A DNA stretch of 52,126 nt, from NCBI GenBank assembly GCA_041686315.1, contig JAWLEC010000002.1:1-52126 (forward strand), in the 5' to 3' direction. Source of the stretch: Sva-07 sp041686315 (GTDB taxonomy: Bacteria; Actinomycetota; Acidimicrobiia; Acidimicrobiales; Ilumatobacteraceae). The notes beneath the pieces were generated by a model. It saw only the letters and a program-made list of their open reading frames with translations. It was not told the DNA's origin and searched no databases. Below, in pieces: positions 17,482-25,937 of this stretch (positions are counted from its first letter, which is position 1; each line of letters opens with the position of its first letter). The translations under genes and the position numbers were made by a program.

Positions 17482-18159
17482 GTGCTCGAACGTCCGCCCG
17501 TGCCGGCCACTCGACGGCAACGAACCAAGACGGCGCTCAAGCGTGCGGCCGGCGAACTCGTCATCCGGGGTTGGGAAGCCGCCGTCGAACTCGGCGCGAT
17601 CGGCCCCGACACCCGACGCGGGCGCCGGTTCGGTGCGCTCGGCCCGGACAGCGTGATCTGCTTCCCGCCGAACGCACTGTTCAACGAGCAGTACATCCGC
17701 ATCGGCTCGGGCACGATGTTCGGGCCGCAGGCCACGCTGTCGGCGGGCATGGTTCCGGGGCAGACGATGGTGTCCGACACCGTGATCCGCGTGGGCGACC
17801 GCTGCCTGTTCGGGAAGGGGACCGGCATCGTCGGACACCTCGAGATCACCATCGGCGACGACGTCTGGACCGGGCACCACGTGTACGTCACCGATCAGAA
17901 CCACGGCTACACGGACCTCGACGCGCCGGTGTCCCGGCAGGTGATGCCCGAGCGGCCGGTCTCGATCGGGGACGGATCGTGGCTGGGTCACGGCACGGTG
18001 GTGTTGCCCGGCGCCCGGATCGGCCGTCACGTGGTGATCGGCGCGAACAGCGTGGTCACCGGGGTGATCCCCGACAACTCGGTGGCCGCCGGCGTGCCTG
18101 CCCGCGTGATCAAGACGATCGAACGCCCTGGTGTGTCGTCGGTGCCCACCGTCGGCTAG
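17482..18159 (+). CDS. Hexapeptide-repeat (left-handed beta-helix) acyltransferase
   Basis: Protein of 225 residues with the imperfect hexapeptide repeats of the LbetaH fold from about residue 55 on: IGSGTMFGPQATLSAG, IRVGDRCLFGKGTGIVG, ITIGDDVWTGHHVYV, ISIGDGSWLGHGTVVL, and ARIGRHVVIGANSVV. HHVYVTDQNHGY contains the His-Asx-His-like segment typical of the catalytic histidine in maltose/galactoside or wall-polysaccharide acetyltransferases. C-terminal VAAGVPARVIKTI is the usual capping motif. The basic N-terminal 40 residues are unrelated. Acyl donor and acceptor are unknown; an O-acetyltransferase for a sugar or glycolipid is most likely. GTG 17482 follows TAGCGT (17468-17473) by 8 nt. Divergent from the P1 peptidase gene. 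Confidence 0.85.
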   Translation: MLERPPVPATRRQRTKTALKRAAGELVIRGWEAAVELGAIGPDTRRGRRFGALGPDSVICFPPNALFNEQYIRIGSGTMFGPQATLSAGMVPGQTMVSDTVIRVGDRCLFGKGTGIVGHLEITIGDDVWTGHHVYVTDQNHGYTDLDAPVSRQVMPERPVSIGDGSWLGHGTVVLPGARIGRHVVIGANSVVTGVIPDNSVAAGVPARVIKTIERPGVSSVPTVG

Positions 18160-18162
18160 CGC

Positions 18163-18197
18163 ACGTTGCATCCGGTGTCAGACACCGGATGCAACGT
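18163..18197. repeat. Perfect 35-bp palindrome, REP-like
   Basis: Arms ACGTTGCATCCGGTGTC (18163-18179) and its exact reverse complement (18181-18197) flank a single A. The core GGTGTC-A-GACACC parallels GGGGTC-A-GACCCC at 10143-10229. It sits between convergent genes, 4 nt after the acyltransferase stop. No loop and no T-run, so a repeat-family element or protein-binding site is more likely than a classic terminator. Confidence 0.85.
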
Positions 18198-18218
18198 CGC
18201 CGCGGGGCGGGCCCGGGA

Positions 18219-18773
18219 TCAGACGACGGATCCGCGGGGCGGACCGCAGCTCGGCATCTCGTTGTCGCCGGCGAACGTCTCGATCCGTTCGGTGATCGGT
18301 ACGCCGCGCACGGCGGTCTCGGTGAAGGGCACGTCCTCGCCGTTGCGCAGCTGAGCGGCGTAGCGGTAGCGGTCCTCGAGCAGCAGGCGATAGTCGGCTT
18401 CCCAGTCGGGCACGATGGAGCGTCCCTTCTCGTCCGACGGCGTGACGGCGGTGATGTCGTCGAGCATCTGCGACAACAGATCGGTCGACTCCTCCACGAG
18501 ATCGGCGCGCACGCCGAGGTCGGGGGACGCCTCCCTCTCGAGGGCGTCGAGCTGCACGTCCACCTCGGCGCAGATCGCTTCGGCACGCTCGGCCCAGGCC
18601 CGGTCGTCGATCTTGTTGACGGCGGTCTTCGACGCGAAGAACAGCGCCCAGACCCAGAAGGTCGCGAACAACGCGACCCCGGACAACAGCAGCACCTTGC
18701 GAAGTGCGGAGTTGCGCCACCATCCACCGGGAGCCGCCGGCGGGGAGGCGGAGGTTCGTGTGGGTGAACTCAC
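18219..18773 (-). CDS. Hypothetical protein with one membrane helix
   Basis: Unrecognised protein of 184 residues. A Ser/Thr/Pro-rich head with two tryptophans (residues 1-25) leads into one transmembrane helix (about 26-49). A mostly helical, acidic extracytoplasmic domain follows (RAWAERAEAICAEVDVQLDAL, then LVEESTDLLSQMLDDI). The AEAICAEVD segment with a single Cys resembles the start of several actinobacterial extracytoplasmic helical proteins whose function is unknown. Type-II membrane topology is likely. GTG 18773 is the chosen start because it gives the short polar head; the upstream open frame is antisense to the ABC transporter. Divergent from the exporter genes by 43 nt, so shared regulation is possible but unproven. 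Confidence 0.65.
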   Translation of the reverse strand: MSSPTRTSASPPAAPGGWWRNSALRKVLLLSGVALFATFWVWALFFASKTAVNKIDDRAWAERAEAICAEVDVQLDALEREASPDLGVRADLVEESTDLLSQMLDDITAVTPSDEKGRSIVPDWEADYRLLLEDRYRYAAQLRNGEDVPFTETAVRGVPITERIETFAGDNEMPSCGPPRGSVV

Positions 18774-18816
18774 GATCGTTGACGTTATGGCGGCCGCGCG
18801 CTGGTAGAAACCCGGC

Positions 18817-20634
18817 GTGACCGACACGACACGAGAGGACCGCCCGGGCGAGGCGGCAGGGGCCGTGGCGCGGGCGCGCCGGAACGCGTCGTTCCTGGGG
18901 TCGATGATCCGGATGCAGCCCCGCGAGTTCTCGATCGCCGTCGTCGGCGCCGCCGTGTTCGCCCTGTGCACGGTGGCCTCGAGCTTCGCGATCGGTTGGG
19001 TGATCGACGAGGTGATCCTGCCCCGCTTCGACGACGGCGACGTCGCGCTGGGCACGTTCCTCACCGGAGTCGGACTCGTCGTCGGCATCGGCATCCTGCG
19101 TGCCGCGGCCACCGTGGTCCGGCGAGGGTTCGCATCGATCGCCATGTGGAAGGTCGCCCAGTCGCTCACCGGGCAGGTCGTCGACCGCTACGTACGCCAG
19201 CCGCTCAGCTGGCACCACCGGCGGGCCGACGGCGACCTGGTGGCGCGCGCCGGCGTCGACGCCGAGGCGTCGGTGAGCGTGCTCGCGCCCATCCCGTTCG
19301 CGAGCAGCACGGTGATGATGATCGTGGCATCCACGGTCTGGATGCTGATCATCGACGTGCCGCTCGGTCTGGTGGCCGTGGTGGTCTTCCCGCTGCTGGT
19401 TGGCACCAACGTGGTGTACGAGCGCTCGGTGACCGCCCACTTCACCCGTGCCCAGGAGCAGCTCGGCGAGTTCTCCGCCGGGGTGCACGAGAGCTTCGAG
19501 GGCGTGCAGCTGGTGAAGTCCTACGGAGCGGAGGAACGCGAGACCGAGCGGCTGTCGGGGCTCGCCGACCGGGTGCGCGTGTCCCGTTTCCAGGCGATCC
19601 GTCTGCGCAGCTGGTTCGAGGCACTGCTCGACGTGATCCCGTCGCTGACGAACATCGGCCTCGTCGTGATCGGTGCCGTGCGTGTGCGCTCCGGCGACGT
19701 CACCGTCGGCGAGTTCTCCAGCGTGATCTTCCTGTTCACGCTGCTCGTCTTCCCGCTCCGGCTGATCGGTTACGCACTCTCGGAGCTGCCACGGTCGCTC
19801 GCTGCCTGGCGCCGAATCCGTGCCGTCGTCGACGAAGCCGTCGAACCCGACCCGGCCGAGTCGATCGGTGTCGCCCGGCCCGGTCTGGGCGTCGAACTCG
19901 ACGGCGTCGGTTTCGTGCACGAGGGCGATGGGCCGCCCACTCTGCGCGATGTCGACCTGTATCTGCCCGCGGGCAGTGTCACGGCGCTGGTCGGACCCAC
20001 CGGATCCGGCAAGTCGACGCTGGCGCTGCTGGTCGCAGGGCTGCTCGCCCCGTCCGCCGGTGAGATCCGCCTCGCACCCGGGACCCGTTCGGTCGTCTTC
20101 CAGGAATCCTTCCTCTTCTCGGGCACGGTGCGCGAGAACCTCTCGATCGGAGGCCACTACACCGACGAGCAGCTCTGGGAGGCCCTGCGGATGGCTGCGG
20201 CCGTCGACTTCGTCGAACGGTTGCCGCTGCAGCTCGACACCGTGGTCGGTGAACGCGGTGTGAGCCTGAGCGGAGGACAACGTCAACGTCTGGCGCTCGC
20301 TCGAGCGCTCGCTCGCCGCCCCGACGTGCTGGTGCTGGACGACACGACGTCGGCGCTCGACCCGTCCACGGAGGCGACGGTGCTCGCCAACCTGCGCACG
20401 GGGCTGAGCAAGGCGACGGTGTTGATGGTCGCATCACGGCCGTCGACGATCGCCCTCGCCGACGACGTCGTGTTCGTGGTGGCGGGGCGTGTCACCGCCC
20501 ACGGCACGCACGACGCGTTGATGCGGACCACGTCCAGCTACCGCGAGTTGGTGGAGGCGTTCGAGTCCGACCGGTCGGAGCCGGCCGCGGCAACCCCGGG
20601 TCCGGGTCCGATCGGGCGGGGAGCCATGCCGTGA
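18817..20634 (+). CDS. ABC exporter subunit with degenerate nucleotide site (half-transporter 1)
   Basis: ABC half-transporter of 605 residues: a six-helix membrane domain (about 35-330) then an ATPase domain. Walker A is GPTGSGKST (393-401), and the signature LSGGQRQR (484-491) is canonical. Walker B is VLVLDD, with Asp509 in place of the catalytic Glu, and the switch histidine is replaced by Ser540 (VASRPST). These losses match the degenerate half of heterodimeric exporters such as TM287/288. The partner is the next gene, overlapping by 4 nt (GTGA), whose own site supplies the complementary residues. The substrate is unknown; drugs, lipids or peptides are typical. GTG 18817 is the start. 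TAGAAA at 18805-18810 is a weak -10 candidate. Confidence 0.92.
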   Translation: MTDTTREDRPGEAAGAVARARRNASFLGSMIRMQPREFSIAVVGAAVFALCTVASSFAIGWVIDEVILPRFDDGDVALGTFLTGVGLVVGIGILRAAATVVRRGFASIAMWKVAQSLTGQVVDRYVRQPLSWHHRRADGDLVARAGVDAEASVSVLAPIPFASSTVMMIVASTVWMLIIDVPLGLVAVVVFPLLVGTNVVYERSVTAHFTRAQEQLGEFSAGVHESFEGVQLVKSYGAEERETERLSGLADRVRVSRFQAIRLRSWFEALLDVIPSLTNIGLVVIGAVRVRSGDVTVGEFSSVIFLFTLLVFPLRLIGYALSELPRSLAAWRRIRAVVDEAVEPDPAESIGVARPGLGVELDGVGFVHEGDGPPTLRDVDLYLPAGSVTALVGPTGSGKSTLALLVAGLLAPSAGEIRLAPGTRSVVFQESFLFSGTVRENLSIGGHYTDEQLWEALRMAAAVDFVERLPLQLDTVVGERGVSLSGGQRQRLALARALARRPDVLVLDDTTSALDPSTEATVLANLRTGLSKATVLMVASRPSTIALADDVVFVVAGRVTAHGTHDALMRTTSSYRELVEAFESDRSEPAAATPGPGPIGRGAMP

Positions 20635-22502
20635 GCGTCGACCCGTCCCTGGCCGCCCGCGCCGGCACGCTCACACCTCCGAGCCACGACTCCGCCGTGC
20701 GGACCATCGGACGCGGGCTCGACACGGCCCCCATCCTCCGCCAGGGTCTCGGGGTCACGTGGCTGCTCGCCGCGCTGGGCGCAGGTGGCCGGGTGGTGGT
20801 TCCGATCCTCATCCAGCAGGCCATCGACCGCGGCATCGTCGGCACGGAAGAGATCCGTCTCGACGTGATCGTCCAGATGGCAGTGATCGGGGCCGTCGCC
20901 GTGCTGCTGTCCGGTGTCGCCTTCCGGCAGGCCGCCGTGCGTCTCGGCGATCGCAGCGAGCGGGCACTGCACGACCTGCGCGTCCGGCTGATCCGCCACA
21001 TCCACCAGCTCAGCCTCGCCGACCACAACGACGAGCGCCGTGGCGGTCTGGTGGCGCGGGTGACGAGCGACATCGAGACGCTCGCCCAGTTCTTCCAGTG
21101 GGGCGGGCTCGCGTGGTTGATCGACGGCACGCTGATGCTGGTGGTCGCCTCGGTGATGCTCGCCTACGACTGGGTGCTCGCACTCGTGGCGTTCGCCGTG
21201 GCCCTCCCACTCGTGTTCGTGCTGCGTGCCGTCCAGTCCCGTCTGCTGGTGGCCTACGACCGTGCCCGGCATGCCAACGGCCAGATGCTCGGTTCGGTGG
21301 CCGAGGTCGTCTCGGGCACGCCGACGATCCGCGCCTACGGGGCCGGCTCGGCCATGGCGGCCGACGTCGACGAGGCGGTCGCCACCAAGACGGGTGCGCA
21401 GATCCGTGCCGCGCTGATCGGTGCGTTCCTGTTCCCGTCGGGCGAGGTGTTCTCGGTCTTCACGATCTCGACGGTCGTCGGGGTCGGTGTGTGGCGCGGC
21501 CCCGACAGCGGACTCACGGCGGGCGCCCTCGTCGGGTTCGTCTTCCTCACCTACCGCTTCCTCGAACCGATCGCCGGCATCACCGAGGTGCTCGATCAGA
21601 CCCAGACCGCTGTCGCCGGATTGCGTCGCGTGCTGTCGGTGCTCGACCTGCCCGTGGGCCCGCCCGAGCCGGCGGATCCGGTGCCGCTGCCGGAGGGGAC
21701 GCTGCGCATCGACGTGCGTGACGTCACGTTCGCCTACCGCAGCCGGGACTCCCACCAACCGGACGCGGCGGTGCTGAAGCACGTCGACGTGAGCATCCCG
21801 GCCGGTCAGCAGGTGGCGCTGGTCGGGGCCACCGGGTCGGGCAAGACCACGTTGGCCCGGTTGATCGCCCGTTTCGCCGACCCCACGATCGGCGAGGTCG
21901 AGCTGGGTGGCGTGCCGCTCACGCTGGTGGCCCGCAACGAACTGCGCAGCCGGCTGGTGGTGGTGTCGCAGGAGCCCTTCCTGTTCGACGACACGATCCG
22001 CGCGAACATCGCCTTCGCCTCGCAAGGAGCGTCCGCCGACGAGGTCGAGCGGGTCGTCGACGATCTGGGTGTTCGTGACTGGGTGGACTCGCTGTCCGAC
22101 GGGATGGCGACGCAGGTGGGCGAGCGGGGTGACCAGCTGTCGGCCGGTGAGCGTCAGCTGGTCGCCCTGCTGCGGGCCGGACTCGCCGACCCCGACATCC
22201 TGATCCTCGACGAGGCGACGTCGTCGGTCGATGCGCTGACCGAGGTGCGGATCGGCCGCGCCCTGGAACGCCTCGCTGTCTCCAGGACCACCATCGCCAT
22301 CGCCCACCGGCTGTCGACCGCCGCTCGCGCCGACCGGGTCCTCGTCCTCGACCACGGCCGGCTCGTGGAGGACGGCCACCACGACGACCTGGTCGCTCGC
22401 GACGGCGTCTACCGGTCGCTGTACGACGCCTGGGTCTCGGCGACGAGCCTCTCCACCGCGAGCGCGGGTGGCCCGTCCGGATCGGGTCCGGGTGGGGGCT
22501 AG
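20631..22502 (+). CDS. ABC exporter subunit with consensus Walker B/H-loop (half-transporter 2)
   Basis: Second half-transporter, 623 residues, six membrane helices then an ATPase domain. Walker A is GATGSGKTT, Walker B is LILDEATSSVD with the catalytic Glu528, and the switch His559 (IAHRLST) is intact. The signature is LSAGERQ (from Leu503), departing from LSGGQ. In a heterodimer its ATP site would pair with the good signature of half-transporter 1, while its poor signature faces the degenerate site. This is the expected arrangement for an asymmetric exporter with one catalytic site. GTG 20631 overlaps the upstream stop. Its stop shares the four bases CTAG (22499-22502) with the stop of the convergent DUF2510 gene. 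Confidence 0.93.
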   Translation: MSVDPSLAARAGTLTPPSHDSAVRTIGRGLDTAPILRQGLGVTWLLAALGAGGRVVVPILIQQAIDRGIVGTEEIRLDVIVQMAVIGAVAVLLSGVAFRQAAVRLGDRSERALHDLRVRLIRHIHQLSLADHNDERRGGLVARVTSDIETLAQFFQWGGLAWLIDGTLMLVVASVMLAYDWVLALVAFAVALPLVFVLRAVQSRLLVAYDRARHANGQMLGSVAEVVSGTPTIRAYGAGSAMAADVDEAVATKTGAQIRAALIGAFLFPSGEVFSVFTISTVVGVGVWRGPDSGLTAGALVGFVFLTYRFLEPIAGITEVLDQTQTAVAGLRRVLSVLDLPVGPPEPADPVPLPEGTLRIDVRDVTFAYRSRDSHQPDAAVLKHVDVSIPAGQQVALVGATGSGKTTLARLIARFADPTIGEVELGGVPLTLVARNELRSRLVVVSQEPFLFDDTIRANIAFASQGASADEVERVVDDLGVRDWVDSLSDGMATQVGERGDQLSAGERQLVALLRAGLADPDILILDEATSSVDALTEVRIGRALERLAVSRTTIAIAHRLSTAARADRVLVLDHGRLVEDGHHDDLVARDGVYRSLYDAWVSATSLSTASAGGPSGSGPGGG

Positions 22503-23227
22503 TCGAGGGGAATGCCGAAGGGGAGCGGGCCGTCGACCCGGACGATGAGGCAGTCGACGTCGTCGAGCGTGACCGCCCGGCGGACCTCGAACCGTTCGGT
22601 GGCTCCCGGTGCCACGTCCTCCAACGACACCCGGGCGCTGCGGTGCGCGTTGTCGGTACCCGGGCGGGTGAACGAGACGAGCACCGCGAAGTCACCGGCT
22701 CTGTCGTCGATGTTGGTGAGTTGCGCCGTGAGCACGGCCGTGCCGTCGTCGACGCGGCAGTCGATCGTGTCCGTCTCGTGCTCGGCGGGGTTCCGGTAGG
22801 CGTCCAGGGCGTCGACCACCACGATCGTCAGGACCACGCCGATGGCGGCGGCGGCGATCGCCGAGCCGCCGGTGGAGAGGCCGACGACGGCGAACGACCG
22901 GCCGGTTCCCGTCGGTGACGATCGCCGGAGCCCGAGGACGCCGAGGATGATCGCAGCGATCGCGAACAGCACGCCGAGAACGACCAGGAACGGCAGCCAG
23001 GCGATCGTGAGGGCGATGATGCCGAGCACCATTGCGGCGGTGGCGGGGGCGTTGCGCCGGCCTGCGGGTGTGGTGGCGTCGCGCGGTCGGGGCATCTCGG
23101 CGCCCAGCGGATCCACGTAGCGTTCGCCGCCGTCGGCCACGTCGGCGGTCCACGCACTGCCGTTGTGGAACCGGTGGGCGTAGCGGCCCGTCGGGTCGGG
23201 ATACCACCCTGGACGAGCTGCGGTCAC
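22499..23227 (-). CDS. DUF2510-domain membrane protein
   Basis: Protein of 242 residues. The N-terminal DUF2510 module is GWYPDPTGRYAHRFHNGSAWT (residues 7-27), the actinobacterial W-Y-x-D-P motif. It is followed by a linker and about three hydrophobic segments (residues 60-145). The C-terminal extracytoplasmic domain (about 150-242, with two Cys) resembles DUF4352-like beta-sandwiches, built of strands such as AVLTAQLTNIDDRAGDFAVLVSF. The function is unknown; such proteins are usually envelope-associated. GTG 23227 is chosen because it begins just before the DUF2510 motif and leaves room for the divergent phosphatase promoter; ATG 23284 would overlap that gene. Confidence 0.75.
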   Translation of the reverse strand: MTAARPGWYPDPTGRYAHRFHNGSAWTADVADGGERYVDPLGAEMPRPRDATTPAGRRNAPATAAMVLGIIALTIAWLPFLVVLGVLFAIAAIILGVLGLRRSSPTGTGRSFAVVGLSTGGSAIAAAAIGVVLTIVVVDALDAYRNPAEHETDTIDCRVDDGTAVLTAQLTNIDDRAGDFAVLVSFTRPGTDNAHRSARVSLEDVAPGATERFEVRRAVTLDDVDCLIVRVDGPLPFGIPLD

Positions 23228-23282
23228 GACGACGCAAGCTATCGGTGCGATTCCGGCCACCGGTCTCGTACAGTCGGACCCC

Positions 23283-23960
23283 ATGGAGATCGTTCTGATC
23301 CGTCACGGCGAACCCCAATGGATCCGAGATGGTCTGAACGTCGTGAACCCGCCGCTCACCGAGCGGGGTCACGAGCAGGCGCAACGGCTCGCCGATCGGC
23401 TGGCGGGAGAGCAGTTCGACGAGGTGCTGGTGTCGCCGTTGGTGCGCGCCCGGCAGACCGCCGCGCCGCTGCTGGAGGCGCTCGGTCGGCCCGAGGCCGT
23501 CGACCCGTGGCTGGAGGAGATACGTGACCCGGTCTGGCACGGCACGCCGGCGGAGAAAGCGGCCGAGGCCTATGCCGAACTGCGGGGCCGGCCGGCCGAG
23601 GAGCGATGGCACGGGCTCGACGGCGGTGAATCGATCCGTGACTTCGTCGCTCGTATCCGCGCCGGGGCGTCGTCGTTCCTCGCGGATCGTGGCGTGGTGC
23701 GTTCGGAGGTGGAGCTGCCGGTGTGGCGGATCGCCGAGCCGGGTGCCCGGATCGCGCTGGTGGCCCACGCGGGCACCAACTCGGTCACGATCGGGCATCT
23801 GCTCGGCTTGCAGCCCACTCCATGGGAATGGGACCGGTTCGTTCTGGGGCACACCTCGGTCAGCCGGATCGAGGCGATGGAGCTCGAGGACGGCTTCACG
23901 TTCACGCTCACGAAGCTGAGCGACCTCGAGCATCTCCCCGCCGCCGATCGCACCCGCTGA
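23283..23960 (+). CDS. Histidine phosphatase superfamily protein
   Basis: Phosphoglycerate-mutase-like phosphatase of 225 residues. The catalytic phospho-histidine lies in LIRHGEP (Arg7-His8-Gly9). The second Arg is in VSPLVRARQT, the acid region is ESIRDF, and the second catalytic His is in LVAHAGTNS. Members dephosphorylate small metabolites or phosphoproteins; the substrate cannot be told. ATG 23283 follows TACAGT (23269-23274) by 8 nt, so the transcript is probably leaderless. A methyltransferase gene follows after 63 nt and is preceded by its own -10-like element. Confidence 0.85.
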   Translation: MEIVLIRHGEPQWIRDGLNVVNPPLTERGHEQAQRLADRLAGEQFDEVLVSPLVRARQTAAPLLEALGRPEAVDPWLEEIRDPVWHGTPAEKAAEAYAELRGRPAEERWHGLDGGESIRDFVARIRAGASSFLADRGVVRSEVELPVWRIAEPGARIALVAHAGTNSVTIGHLLGLQPTPWEWDRFVLGHTSVSRIEAMELEDGFTFTLTKLSDLEHLPAADRTR

Positions 23961-24010
23961 CCAGCAGCGCCGGAAGGGGCTCCGGTGGTCGCGGATCGCG
24001 ACCGGCGATC

Positions 24011-24016
24011 TACGGT
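24011..24016 (+). promoter_or_regulatory. Putative -10 element for methyltransferase gene
   Basis: TACGGT ends 7 nt before ATG 24024, with no Shine-Dalgarno between. Suggests a leaderless start for the methyltransferase-SDR pair. Confidence 0.35.
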
Positions 24017-24023
24017 CGGCGGC

Positions 24024-25139
24024 ATGACCGAGGTGCATCCCGATCCCGACCGGCTCAAGTTCTTCTCGTTCTCGGTGTTCTCCCAGCTCAGCGGCGCCGT
24101 CACGGCGGGGATGATCCACCTCGGCGACAAGCTCGGGTTGTACGCCGCACTCGCGGGAGCCGACGGACCGCTCACCACTGGCGAACTGGCCGACCGCGCC
24201 GGGCTCGACGAGCGGTGGGTGCGGGAGTGGGCGTACAACCAGGCGGCCTCGAAGTTGATCGGGGTCCAACTGCCGAGCGAGGACGCCGGGTCGGGTGACG
24301 GTGAGGGAGAGGAACGGTTCTTCCTCGGGCCGGAGGCCGTCGCCGTGCTCGCCTCGCCCGACCACCCCGCTTTCGGGATGGGGATGTTCCACCGCTTCCC
24401 CCAGACGATGGCGGCGCTGGAAGCGATGCCCGACAGCTTCCGTACCGGTCTGGGGCACGACTACGACAGCCACGGGCCCGAGGGCGCCGTCGGTATCGAG
24501 CGCAGCTTCGAACCGTGGAACCGGCACCACCTGATCCCCACCGTGTTGCCGGCGCTGGACGGTGTGGTCGACCGCCTCGACTCCGGCATCCGTGTCGCCG
24601 ACGTCGGCTGCGGGGCCGGGGGAGCGGTGTTGCTGATGGCCGAGGCCTTCCCGGCGAGTTCGTTCGTCGGGTACGACATCTCCACGTACGCGCTCGAGCG
24701 TGCCGAGCACCGCCGGGTGGAGGACGGCGCCGACAACGTCCGCTTCGTCGACCCGCGGGGCGAACCGATGCCCGGCGACCACAGCGTCGACCTGGTGACC
24801 ACGTTCGACTGCATCCACGACATGACCGATCCGCAGGGCATGATCGACGCCATCCACGCTGCGCTGGCGCCCGACGGGGTGTGGCTGCTCGTCGACATCA
24901 AGGGCCGCGAGACGTTCGCCGAGAACGTGGAGAAGAACCCGATGGCTCCGCTGATGTACGGCATCAGTGTGCTGTCGTGCATGTCGTCGGCGCTCTCCGA
25001 GCCGGGCGGGGCCGGTCTCGGCACGCTCGGCCTGCCCGAGTCGCGAGCTCGGTCGATGGCCGAACAGGCCGGCTTCACCCGCTTCCGCCGGCTCGACATC
25101 GACCACTCGGTGAATTCCTTCTACGAGATCAGGCCATGA
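24024..25139 (+). CDS. Class I SAM-dependent methyltransferase with winged-helix N-domain
   Basis: Protein of 371 residues. The N-terminal part (about 20-90: MIHLGDKLGLYAALAG, LTTGELADRAGLDERWVREW) is a winged-helix dimerisation domain like that of O-methyltransferases and the mycobacterial Rv2258c family. The C-terminal Rossmann domain has motif I VADVGCGAGGAVLL (from about residue 191), the acidic ribose-binding residue in GYDIS, and a motif IV-like FDCIHDMTDP. It probably methylates a small molecule. The stop overlaps the start of the next gene (ATGA), so it is co-translated with the SDR enzyme; together they look like a small-molecule modification or catabolic pair. An acidic Gly-rich insert near residues 90-100 is unusual. 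Confidence 0.85.
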   Translation: MTEVHPDPDRLKFFSFSVFSQLSGAVTAGMIHLGDKLGLYAALAGADGPLTTGELADRAGLDERWVREWAYNQAASKLIGVQLPSEDAGSGDGEGEERFFLGPEAVAVLASPDHPAFGMGMFHRFPQTMAALEAMPDSFRTGLGHDYDSHGPEGAVGIERSFEPWNRHHLIPTVLPALDGVVDRLDSGIRVADVGCGAGGAVLLMAEAFPASSFVGYDISTYALERAEHRRVEDGADNVRFVDPRGEPMPGDHSVDLVTTFDCIHDMTDPQGMIDAIHAALAPDGVWLLVDIKGRETFAENVEKNPMAPLMYGISVLSCMSSALSEPGGAGLGTLGLPESRARSMAEQAGFTRFRRLDIDHSVNSFYEIRP

Positions 25140-25927
25140 CCCGGTTGACGTCGCTGTCGCGTTCGGTGGCCGGGCGCGTGGCGGTCGTCACCGGGGCGGC
25201 CAGCGGGATGGGTCGGGCGACGGCGCAGCTGCTCGCCGACGAGGGAGCACGAGTGGTGGTGGCCGACCTCGGCAGCGACCGTGTGTCGGCTGCGGTCGAG
25301 CGGATCCGGGAGGTGCACGGCGACGAGGCCGCACTCGGCGTCGCATGCGACGTGGCCGACCCGGTGCAGCTCGACCGGGTGGTCGCCGACACGGCCGATT
25401 GGGCGGGCGGCATCGACATCCTGGTGAACAACGCCGGTGTGTCGCTGGTGACCTCGGCGTTCCAACCCGCCGACGAGTTCGAGTCGAACTGGGCTTCGAC
25501 GATGGAGGTGAACCTCGGCGCGCAGGCCCGCCTCATCAGGCTCGCGCTCCCGCATCTGATGGAGTCCGACGGCGGGCGGGTGGTGAACATCGCCTCCACC
25601 GAGGCCATCGTCACCACCGCCGGCCTGGCGGCCTATGCCGCGAGCAAGTCGGGGGTGGTGGGCATCACGAAGAGCTTCGCCGTGGAGCTCGGCCGCCACG
25701 GCGTGACGGTGAACTGCATCTGCCCGGGTCCGATCGACACGGCGATGACGGCGTCGATCGACGCCGAGGCCAAGGCGACCTACGCCCGCCGGCGGGTGCC
25801 GCTGCGCCGCTACGGCGACCCCGAGGAGGTGGCGCACATGACGCTCAACCTGTGCCTGCCGAGCTCATCGTTCGTGAACGGCGCCGTGATCCCCGTCGAC
25901 GGCGGCATGACCATCCGCCACACCTGA
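25136..25927 (+). CDS. Short-chain dehydrogenase/reductase (SDR)
   Basis: Classical SDR oxidoreductase, 263 residues. Cofactor motif TGAASGMG (Thr19-Gly26), DVAD, and NNAG in DILVNNAGVS; catalytic Ser in NIAST and YAASKSG (Tyr-x3-Lys); then PGPIDTAM and a C-terminal GAVIPVDGGMTI. An Asp at the end of strand 2 (VVVADLG) suggests NAD(H) rather than NADP(H). Substrate unknown; 3-oxoacyl or secondary alcohol substrates are common. ATG 25136 overlaps the methyltransferase stop by 4 nt. Confidence 0.92.
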   Translation: MTRLTSLSRSVAGRVAVVTGAASGMGRATAQLLADEGARVVVADLGSDRVSAAVERIREVHGDEAALGVACDVADPVQLDRVVADTADWAGGIDILVNNAGVSLVTSAFQPADEFESNWASTMEVNLGAQARLIRLALPHLMESDGGRVVNIASTEAIVTTAGLAAYAASKSGVVGITKSFAVELGRHGVTVNCICPGPIDTAMTASIDAEAKATYARRRVPLRRYGDPEEVAHMTLNLCLPSSSFVNGAVIPVDGGMTIRHT

Positions 25928-25937
25928 CCGCCAGGTG

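Noticed and set aside
16329..17891. Longer N-terminus for the P1 peptidase reaching into the acyltransferase locus
   Set aside because: Family homology begins at ATG 17420; the extra part is antisense to the hexapeptide repeats.
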